NCBI GenBank assembly: GCA_934167665.1
Contig: CAKPLN010000001.1
Location: 372,001-436,000 of the forward strand
Direction of reading: 5' to 3'
DNA: 64,000 nt
Origin: an uncultured Bacilli bacterium
GTDB lineage: Bacteria; Bacillota_I; Bacilli_A; RF39; UBA660
This document shows, piece by piece, positions 1-7,700 of the stretch; the stretch's first letter is position 1; every line of letters starts with the position of its first letter. Below the pieces are notes generated by a model, which was not told the DNA's origin, searched no databases, and saw only the letters and a program-made list of their open reading frames with translations. The translations under genes were made by a program, and so were the position numbers.

Positions 1-8
1 TTTTTCAT
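1..8 (-). CDS. first codons of probable sensor histidine kinase (partial)
   Basis: An ATG at 8-6 (minus strand) overlaps the TGA stop of the response regulator in an ATGA arrangement and reads Met-Lys-Lys before running off the left edge. Such a four-base overlap is typical of translationally coupled response regulator/histidine kinase pairs, so the partner kinase is the expected product. Only the start is visible, so the identity is inferred from position alone. Confidence 0.35.
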
Positions 9-664
9 GATAATCTATACCCATATCCATAAATAGCATTAAGATTAAGTTTAGGCATTTTTTTTCTAAGCCTTCTAACTAAATCATCCACAACCCTATC
101 TGATCCAAAATAGTCCATTCCCCATACTTCATTCAAGATTTCTTCTCTTGAAAAGCCCTTATCTAAGTGTTTTAAAAACATGACTAATAAATCAAATTCT
201 AGTGTCGTAAGTTTAATTTCTTTGCCATTTAAAGTTACTAATCTCTTTACAGTATCAATAGAATAATCACCATAAGTAATAATATCCGAATTAATATCTT
301 TATAAACCCTCTTGATAATTCTATTAACTCTCAAAACTAATTCCTTAGTTGAATAAGGCTTAGTAATATAATCATCACTTCCAAGTTCTAGTCCAAGTAT
401 CTTATCAAGATCCTGATCTCTCGCTGATGTAAATATAACAGGAACATTAACATCCTTTTCACGAATAGCCTTAATTATATCATAGCCATTAACATCATCA
501 CCAAGCATAATATCAAGTATCCATAAATGAGGACTATTATCAATATAGTCTATAGCATCCTTACCTTTAGTAAAGCAAACTACATTGTATCCAGCCTTCT
601 CCAAATAAGCTTTAATAAGTGTTGAAAGATCAGCTTCATCTTCTACTAAACAGATAGTATACAT
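5..664 (-). CDS. OmpR/PhoB-family response regulator
   Basis: A 219-residue two-component response regulator: receiver domain at about residues 1-115, then a C-terminal winged-helix DNA-binding domain (about 125-219). The acidic pair E8/D9, phospho-acceptor D51 (in LDIML), T79/S80 and K102 (YITKP) are all in place, so it should be phosphorylated normally. The winged helix ends with the usual RRLRKK...GYGYRL pattern of the family. An SD (GGTGGTGAT) sits just before the ATG at 664. It overlaps the next gene, probably its kinase, by four bases. The regulated genes cannot be told from the sequence; wall or antibiotic stress circuits are common for this family but that is only inference. Confidence 0.93.
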   Translation of the reverse strand: MYTICLVEDEADLSTLIKAYLEKAGYNVVCFTKGKDAIDYIDNSPHLWILDIMLGDDVNGYDIIKAIREKDVNVPVIFTSARDQDLDKILGLELGSDDYITKPYSTKELVLRVNRIIKRVYKDINSDIITYGDYSIDTVKRLVTLNGKEIKLTTLEFDLLVMFLKHLDKGFSREEILNEVWGMDYFGSDRVVDDLVRRLRKKMPKLNLNAIYGYGYRLS

Positions 665-889
665 TTATAATCACCACCAATAGTATACCATTAAATACTA
701 ATATTTTCTATTATCTATTTATCTCCTCCTTTATATATATAAAGTAAAATATAAATCAGTCTAATTTAAATAATTTTTATTCTTTCCTTATAATACATTA
801 CCTCCTTTACACCCTAATCATACCTCTTAAATACAGTCGAAATATCGCACATTTATGGGAAATTATGGGATTTTTTTATTAACGAGCAA
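665..889. other. intergenic region, no gene seen
   Basis: About 225 AT-rich bases upstream of the response regulator. Reading the minus strand there are two unused Shine-Dalgarno-like stretches (AAAGGAGG near 803 and 732) followed only by very short frames, and a TATACT element near 684-689 that could be the -10 of the response regulator promoter without a convincing -35. The sequence GTCGAAATAT near 835 also occurs upstream of sigK (36115). No RNA gene is recognisable. Confidence 0.4.
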
Positions 890-891
890 AT

Positions 892-918
892 AAAAAAACT
901 ACTACCCAAGTAATAGTT
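892..918 (-). terminator. rho-independent terminator of the deoxyribonucleotidase gene
   Basis: On the minus strand a 9-bp stem (910-918 with 897-905, one G-U pair, 4-base loop) is followed by a run of T. It overlaps the stop codon of the gene at 902. Confidence 0.75.
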
Positions 919-1441
919 CTTCAATAGCCTTCCAAGAAGTTACTCTATTTTTAACCTCTGGATACATATTTTTATCATCAAATAGAAAAACATTAATTCC
1001 CTTTTCTACTAAAGCCTCATAATTAGCAATGTCATCATCTATCATAATATCAATTTTATTTTCTTCACATATCATAGCTTTTTCTTCTTTATATACATGA
1101 CTATAATACTTTTTATATAAAATATCATTATCAGCTAACCACTCCAAAGTAATATAATCAACCTTTTTACCGTCTGGCATATATACATCACTTCTAGCCG
1201 TTATAATATAAATATCATTATCTAAAGAAAGTTTAGTAAATACCTCTTTAAAATCATTCTTAAGTTCAGCTTCTTTTATTATATCGATAAAATGTTCCTT
1301 TAAAAATCTTTTTCTAAGTGAAAAGTCCATAAAAATATCAGCAACTTCCATTTTTTTAATAGCAGCATACTTCTTAGCCCATTTATTTAAACTTTCCGAT
1401 GTTTTACACACCGTATCATCCAAATCAAGTCCTATCTTCAA
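902..1441 (-). CDS. 5'(3')-deoxyribonucleotidase-like HAD phosphatase
   Basis: A 179-residue haloacid-dehalogenase hydrolase of the NT5C / YorS-YqfW type, expected to dephosphorylate (deoxy)nucleoside monophosphates in the cytoplasm. Motif I DLDDT is at residues 6-10, motif II lies in ITARSD, and the late acidic motif is in IMIDDD. The start chosen is TTG at 1441: AGGAGG at 1450-1455 is 8 bases upstream, whereas the longer frame from GTG at 1450 would begin inside that SD. Lies directly downstream of the YlbL-type protease gene, whose stop overlaps the SD, so the two are probably cotranscribed. Substrate preference is not visible. Confidence 0.82.
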   Translation of the reverse strand: MKIGLDLDDTVCKTSESLNKWAKKYAAIKKMEVADIFMDFSLRKRFLKEHFIDIIKEAELKNDFKEVFTKLSLDNDIYIITARSDVYMPDGKKVDYITLEWLADNDILYKKYYSHVYKEEKAMICEENKIDIMIDDDIANYEALVEKGINVFLFDDKNMYPEVKNRVTSWKAIEELLLG

Positions 1442-1453
1442 CCAAATCACCTC

Positions 1454-2485
1454 CTATTTTAAAGCTTCAATCGCCTCTATTGCCTCTTCTATATTAGAGA
1501 CTTCTACAAGTTTTATTTTTAAATTCTTCTCTTTCTTTACCTTTACACATTCCTCATAGTTATCACCACTTGGTACTAAAAACACATCCGCACCACCTGC
1601 TGCGGCTCCAATTAATTTATACCTAACTCCCCCTATTTGTCCAATACTACCATCACTTTCAATAGTACCAGTTCCAGCAATTTTTAATGAATTAGTTAAG
1701 TCTTTTTCAACTAATTTATCATAAATAGCAAGTGTTGTAATTAAACCAGCTGATGGGCCAGACTCATCAGACTCAAATTGTAGTTTTACTTCCGGATTAG
1801 TTTTATACTCATTAACAGTTTGTAGATAAATTCCTAAAATAATTCTATCATCATAATTATATAATTTAGTATCAAATTCAACAGTTTTATTATCTCTAAG
1901 TACTTTAATATTAACACTATCCAAACCCTTTAATGTTTGAATATATTGTTGATATTCAGCTAATGTAGAAAAACTATTACCATTAATCTCTAATAACAAA
2001 TCTCCAACCTTAAAAGATGTTTCGTAACCACTTATAACAGAAATTACATAGATTTTAGAACTAATAATATTACACTCTTTATTAGCCAATTTATAAGCCC
2101 AATATATTGCATTACCATTAGCACTATCTAGATCCAATAAACTTCTAAACTCTATATCATCAACACTTTCACTAGCATCATATTTATATAAGTTAACACT
2201 TTCTCTTTCCCACGATGGAATAATATAACTAAGTAAATATGATCCAACTGTTCCCTTTAATTCAGACACATAAGAAATATTAAAACTACCATTACTACTA
2301 TACTGATCTACAACATTAATTCTATCATCAATATCACTAATTCCTCCACCAATAATAATATAATAATTTACCGGATAAAAGAATAATATTAGTATAAAGA
2401 AAGAAACAATTAAAGCCTTATATTCTTCTATAAAAAACTGCTTTATATCACAAAATATCTTATTAAAAATTTTTCTAAACATCAT
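1454..2485 (-). CDS. ylbL: YlbL/SepM-type membrane PDZ-Lon protease
   Basis: A 343-residue membrane-anchored serine protease. One transmembrane helix (about residues 23-46) is followed by an extracytoplasmic region with a PDZ-like domain (about 145-215) and a C-terminal Lon-type S16 proteolytic domain. The Ser-Lys dyad is visible as S245 in ESGPSAG and K290 in GGVRYKL. In Bacillus this family (YlbL) sits next to ylbJ and ylbM; here ylbJ is directly divergent and ylbM (tmcAL) is 46 kb away. SD AAGGTG lies just upstream of two in-phase ATGs (2485 and 2482), so either could start. The natural substrate is unknown in most species (SepM in streptococci trims a signalling peptide). Confidence 0.9.
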   Translation of the reverse strand: MMFRKIFNKIFCDIKQFFIEEYKALIVSFFILILFFYPVNYYIIIGGGISDIDDRINVVDQYSSNGSFNISYVSELKGTVGSYLLSYIIPSWERESVNLYKYDASESVDDIEFRSLLDLDSANGNAIYWAYKLANKECNIISSKIYVISVISGYETSFKVGDLLLEINGNSFSTLAEYQQYIQTLKGLDSVNIKVLRDNKTVEFDTKLYNYDDRIILGIYLQTVNEYKTNPEVKLQFESDESGPSAGLITTLAIYDKLVEKDLTNSLKIAGTGTIESDGSIGQIGGVRYKLIGAAAGGADVFLVPSGDNYEECVKVKKEKNLKIKLVEVSNIEEAIEAIEALK

Positions 2486-2522
2486 ATCACCTTACTTAAT
2501 TATAACAAAGAAATGGAGAATT

Positions 2523-3395
2523 ATGAAAAGAAATTATAAAACCATAATAATTATAAGTCTATTAGTATTATTAATAATATATATCCTAAATTCTAATATG
2601 ATAGCAACAAGTATTATAAATTATACTAATCTCTTTATTACTAAACTTTTCCCTTCTAGTTTTATTATTTTTATTTTCTCATCATTATTAATTGATTATG
2701 GTATCATTCAATTACTTAGTAGTACTAAAATAAATGGAAATATTATCTATGTCAGTCTAATGAGCTTAATTAGTGGTTTCCCAAGTGGTGTAAAATATAC
2801 AAAGGAACTTTTAGATAAAAATCTAATTTCTCCTAAAACAGCCAACTATTTAATAACCTATACCCACTTTCCTAATCCCATCTTTCTATTAGGCCCAATA
2901 TCATCAATATTAACTAAACCCCTAGCCTTAAAACTACTTATGATAATTATTATAAGTAATACCATTATAGCCATCATATTTAAACCTAAAAAAGAAACAT
3001 TCACTCTTCCTAAAACAAGTAACACTAGTTTTGCCACATCTTTAAAAAAAGCAACTTACGCATCATTAAAAACATTAACTATAGTTTATAGTTCATCCCT
3101 TTTTTTCTATTTAATAAGTATTATTATCACTAAATACATTAGCCTAGATCCCTTAAATTATGTAATTTTAAATGGTCTATTTGATCTAACCCAAGGAATA
3201 TTTTCATCTCCAATAATATCAAGTATCACAACAAGAGCTATTGTTATTTTATTTTTCCTATCATTTGGAAGTATTTCTATACATATCCAAACAAAAAGTA
3301 TCATTGCTGATACTTCTATAAACTATAATAAATATTTACTAGGAAGAGTCTTAGAAACAATAATAGCCTTATCTTTATTTATAATATTAAACTAA
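2523..3395 (+). CDS. ylbJ: YlbJ-like sporulation integral membrane protein
   Basis: A 290-residue polytopic membrane protein with about eight hydrophobic segments. The early LFPSSFIIFIFSSLL, SGFPSGVKYTKEL and THFPNPIFL stretches are hallmarks of the YlbJ/nucleoside-recognition (GATE-type) family, which in Bacillus is made in the mother cell under sigma-E and is needed for a normal spore cortex. The gene diverges from ylbL with only 37 bases between them, and its stop overlaps the convergent pilin-like gene by four bases. With sigK and the SpoIIID-like gene it suggests a sporulation programme. Somewhat shorter than Bacillus YlbJ (about 400). Confidence 0.8.
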   Translation: MKRNYKTIIIISLLVLLIIYILNSNMIATSIINYTNLFITKLFPSSFIIFIFSSLLIDYGIIQLLSSTKINGNIIYVSLMSLISGFPSGVKYTKELLDKNLISPKTANYLITYTHFPNPIFLLGPISSILTKPLALKLLMIIIISNTIIAIIFKPKKETFTLPKTSNTSFATSLKKATYASLKTLTIVYSSSLFFYLISIIITKYISLDPLNYVILNGLFDLTQGIFSSPIISSITTRAIVILFFLSFGSISIHIQTKSIIADTSINYNKYLLGRVLETIIALSLFIILN

Positions 3396-4039
3396 AAATA
3401 ATTGATTGGACAAACTATATCTATTCCATATCTAGTTCCTAAATCAGGATGGTAAAAACCAACATAGAAACTAAAGATACTATTATCGGTATCAATAATA
3501 ATATTGTTAATTCTAAAATCATAGATTTTGCATCCTTCTCCCCCACACTTTGCAGAGTTACCATTATATCCAAAACCTAAATCAGGTAATTTATAAACTG
3601 TATAGTCATCACTACCCTCATCAGTACCATAACTAATCTCAAAAACATCATCATGATCAGAACTACAAACGCCATCTTCAGAATCAATACATTCCCCAAA
3701 ATCTCTAGCATAAGATGCCCCAACTGTTAATTTTTTCTTAGCACCATCACGAAATGTCAAATATACAACATATTTTTTTTCGTAATCGCTATTAGAATTA
3801 GATATATTTTCATCGATCTTAGCATCAACTAACCCTTTTTTTATAAGATCATCTTGTATTTCCTTTGTTAAAAGGTTTTTATATGTAACAATCTTATCTT
3901 TATCAGATTCAATATTCTGTTTATTTTTATACTTATTAACAGTCCCATACATAGATACCATTAATATTGTCATTAATATAAAACTAACTAAAATTTCAAC
4001 TGCTGTCATTCCTTTATTATTTAATCTTACCCTTTTCAT
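3392..4039 (-). CDS. minor pseudopilin-like protein
   Basis: A 215-residue protein with a class III (prepilin) signal: leader MKRVRLNNKG, cleavage after G10, then a hydrophobic helix with Glu at mature position +5 (MTAVE). The mature first residue is Met rather than Phe. The C-terminal domain holds five cysteines (ECIDSEDGVC and CGGEGC), suggesting disulfides outside the cell. It overlaps the preceding pseudopilin by one base (TAATG), so translation is coupled. Divergent from the PilB-type ATPase; probably a minor subunit of the same type IV filament or competence pseudopilus. The exact subunit class is not assignable. Confidence 0.82.
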   Translation of the reverse strand: MKRVRLNNKGMTAVEILVSFILMTILMVSMYGTVNKYKNKQNIESDKDKIVTYKNLLTKEIQDDLIKKGLVDAKIDENISNSNSDYEKKYVVYLTFRDGAKKKLTVGASYARDFGECIDSEDGVCSSDHDDVFEISYGTDEGSDDYTVYKLPDLGFGYNGNSAKCGGEGCKIYDFRINNIIIDTDNSIFSFYVGFYHPDLGTRYGIDIVCPINYF

Positions 4040-4665
4040 TACTTCTTCACCTCTATTGTTGAATAAGCATAGTAATCATTATCATCCTTAGTTCTATGAT
4101 ACTCAATTATTAATCTATATTTAGCCCCATTCAAAGAAGCCGTATTAATATATTCAGGCAAATAAGCAACATAATCTGATAAATTGCCACTAAAAATACC
4201 TTGACCAAGTTCTGTTGCCGCTCTTTCCTTAAAGTCTGTTAATCTATATGCAGTTAAATATATACAAGGCTTATCATCAGCTGTATTAGTAATATTACCA
4301 TTACTATCTCTAGCGGCAACTTGTAATTTACTAACAAGATTATTACATAAATTTTGTGTAGTAGCATCATAAGGAATATCAGTAGTACAATCAAATCTAT
4401 GATAACTATTATTAGCTATATCATACGAAATGCTACCGGCAGTAGAAACATCTCCAAATGAAACATCATCACTTTGAATAATCTTCTTAAACCAATAAGT
4501 ACCATATTTACCGTCAATATCATCGTAAACTTCTCGCTTTTCATATTCCGCAACTATTGGAAATAAGTTGGTATATATAATGGAAAATATAGTCATTACA
4601 AATACCGTAACTATAAGGGTCTCTGCGAGCATAAAACCCTTGTCGTTTAATTTGAATTTTTTCAT
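4039..4665 (-). CDS. minor pseudopilin-like protein
   Basis: A 208-residue prepilin-like protein: leader MKKFKLNDKG, predicted cleavage after G10, then FMLAE with Glu at +5 and a hydrophobic helix. The rest is polar with two cysteines close together (DCTTDIPYDATTQNLC). First gene of a two-gene minus-strand unit with the pseudopilin at 3392; an SD (GGAGAG) precedes the ATG. The roughly 90-base AT-rich gap to the divergent PilB-type gene must hold promoters for both directions. Likely a minor pilin that primes or caps the filament; inferred from family behaviour. Confidence 0.82.
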   Translation of the reverse strand: MKKFKLNDKGFMLAETLIVTVFVMTIFSIIYTNLFPIVAEYEKREVYDDIDGKYGTYWFKKIIQSDDVSFGDVSTAGSISYDIANNSYHRFDCTTDIPYDATTQNLCNNLVSKLQVAARDSNGNITNTADDKPCIYLTAYRLTDFKERAATELGQGIFSGNLSDYVAYLPEYINTASLNGAKYRLIIEYHRTKDDNDYYAYSTIEVKK

Positions 4666-4752
4666 AACTCTCTCCTTGCTATTATAATAAAACTATTATA
4701 TAATAAAATATAGTAAAATACCATATCAAAGTAAACAAAAGGGGTTGAAAAA

Positions 4753-7700
4753 ATGGTAGAAATGGAAGTAAGAAAAGTAACAAAAGGTGTTGAATCTAAC
4801 ATGGTAGCTTTCGACTTTGAGCGTACACCAATTACTCAAATCGCCGATTATATCATTATAACTGCCTCAAGAAACAATGCTTCAGATATTCATTTTGATC
4901 CACGTGATGAGAGCATGATGGTAAGATTCCGTATTGATGGTGACTTGCAAGATTATACAAATATTCCAAAACTTTACGAAAGAACCCTAACTACTCGTCT
5001 AAAACTTTTAGCTGGAATGAATATTACAGAATCTCGTCTACCTCAAGATGGTGCCATAAAAGGTGAATTTGGTGGCCAATATCTTGATATGCGTGTTTCC
5101 TGTCTTCCACTTAACACAGGTGAAAAAATAGTTATTCGTATCTTAGATTATACAAGAAGTTTAAAAGGTGTTGAACATTTAGGATTCAATCAAACTAATT
5201 TAAAGAAAATCAAAAGAATGATGGGTGTCCCAAATGGTATCATTTTAGTTACTGGTGCTACAGGTTCTGGTAAATCTACGACAGTATATTCAATACTACA
5301 GGAATTAAATCGCCCTGAAACAAACATTATTACTGTTGAAGACCCAATCGAAATGGACATCGAAGGAATGAATCAAGTTCAAGTAAATGCTGAAATCGGT
5401 ATGACATTTGCCGCTGCTTTAAGATCTATTTTGCGTCAAGACCCAAATATTATACTAATAGGAGAAATTCGTGACTCAGAAACTGCTCAAATAGCAGTTC
5501 GTGCTTCAATAACAGGTCACTTAGTTCTATCAACTATCCACACCAACAATGCCCTTTCAACAATTGAACGTTTACTAGATATGGATGTAGAGCGATACTT
5601 ACTATCAACATCTCTTACTGGAATAATTGCTCAAAGACTTGCCAAAAAACTATGCACACATTGCCGCATAGAAAGAGAAACAACAAAATATGAAAAAAAA
5701 GTCTTTAAAAAATTCATGAATCGTGACATTGAAAAAATCTACGATGCCAACCCAAAAGGCTGTGAAAACTGCCGTAACGGTTATAAAGGACGTATCGCTG
5801 TTCACGAAGTCCTAGAAATTGATGATGAAATTAGAAATGCTTTGGCCATTAATAAAATGACTAAAGAAGAACTATCTAAAATGGTATACGGATCAAAAAC
5901 TATAACAATGCTTCAAGATGCCTTAGGAAAAGCTATATCAGGCCTAACAAGTTTTGAAGAAGTATACAGAGTAATAGAAATTGAAACAGAACCAGATGAT
6001 GATACTGCTTATCTAACTAGAGCCATAGAAGATGTTCCAGAAGTAATTAAACCAACTTCACCAGTTCAGACAGCACCAAAAGCTACTGAAACTTCACCTT
6101 TACAAGTAACTCCAACAACAGTATCTACAACTGTACCCGTAACAACTCCTGCTACAGTAGCTCCTTCAAAAGTCAGTACACCAGTTAATACTAATAAAGC
6201 TGTAAATACTCAAAATACTGAAATAAAAACTCCAATTTTATTAACTAAAGAGCAAGAGCAGCAACAAGCAGAAAATGCCAAGACTAAATTAAAAGAACTA
6301 GTCGAAGCAGAAAATGCCAAAAAACTAGCTGAAGTAATATCAAAACCACAAGAAGTACAAAGAGCAAAGCTAGTTGTACAAGATCCAAAACTAAATCCAG
6401 TACCTGTACAAACAAAAACAAATACCGAAAACGAAACACAAAATAAAGAAAAAGCTGCTGAACAGCCTATTCCTATTCCTATTCCTATTCCACCACAAAG
6501 ATTATATCAATTACCTAGATCATCAAATGAACAGTTACCTAAACAAGTAAAAACAACTTCACCTAAGATTGAAAAAATGGAGAAAGCTATTCCAGAGTTA
6601 AATATAAAAATTAAAACTAATGATAAGAAAGCTACAATAAAATCATTAAGTGGTTCACCAATATTTGAAAATAGTAACCTCTTTGAAGAAAAAGACAAAG
6701 TCAAAGCCATTGACCTTAATAAAATAAGTCAATCAATAGACTTAAAGAAAGAAGAAAAAGTTATTAATCCTCTAAAACCAACCGTTAAACCAGATGAAAG
6801 CAATGATAGAGGAAATAACATCCCTGTAATTATTGAAACATTCTCAATAGATGACAGTCTAAGATCAGCTCCAAAGTTAAATGCCATCAAGCTTGATCAA
6901 ATAAAAAATAATGAAACAGTTCCTACTACTAATAAAGAAAAAGTTGCAGTAAAAAAAGAAACAACAAATAACAGTACTGAAAAGTTCGAAATAGAAACAC
7001 CAACAACAAATACAAGTAAGACTGATAATAAAGATAGTGAAAGGAAAGAACAAGTTGGAACAACAAGTATTAAACCAGTAGCCTCTAAAACCACTACTAA
7101 AAAAATAACTAAAGCTAATGTAGAAACTGTTAAACCTACTACTCCTGTAGTTGAACCAAAAGTAGTGCCTACTACCAAACCAATATTACAACAACCAGTA
7201 GTAAATACAGTTAAATCAGTAGTGCCTATTGTTAATACTCTAACTACAAAAGCTAATATTGAAACGGTTAAACCAACAGTTCCTATTACGAACCCTACAA
7301 CTGCAAAAGTTAATATCGAAGCTGTTAAACCTATAGCTCCTGTTACTACTCCTATAGCTACAAAAACTAATATTGAAACTGATAAACCTACTACTACTGA
7401 GGTTGTACCAAAAGTAGCGCCTACTACAAAACCAGTATTGCGACAACCAGTAATAAATACAGTTAAATCAGTAGTGCCTATTGTTAATACTTTAACTACA
7501 AAAACCAATATTGAAGCTGTTAAACCTACTATTCCTGTGATTGTACCAAAAGTAGCACCTACTACAAAACCAGTATTGCAACAACCAGTAATAAATACAG
7601 TTAAATCAGTAGTGCCTATTGTTAATACTTTAACTACAAAAGTTAATATCGAAGCTGTTAAACCTATAGCTCCTGTTACTACTCCTATAGCTACAAAAGC

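Noticed and set aside
6507..6710. 67-codon minus-strand frame in pilB
   Set aside because: Shadow of the coding strand; no SD, composition unlike a real protein.
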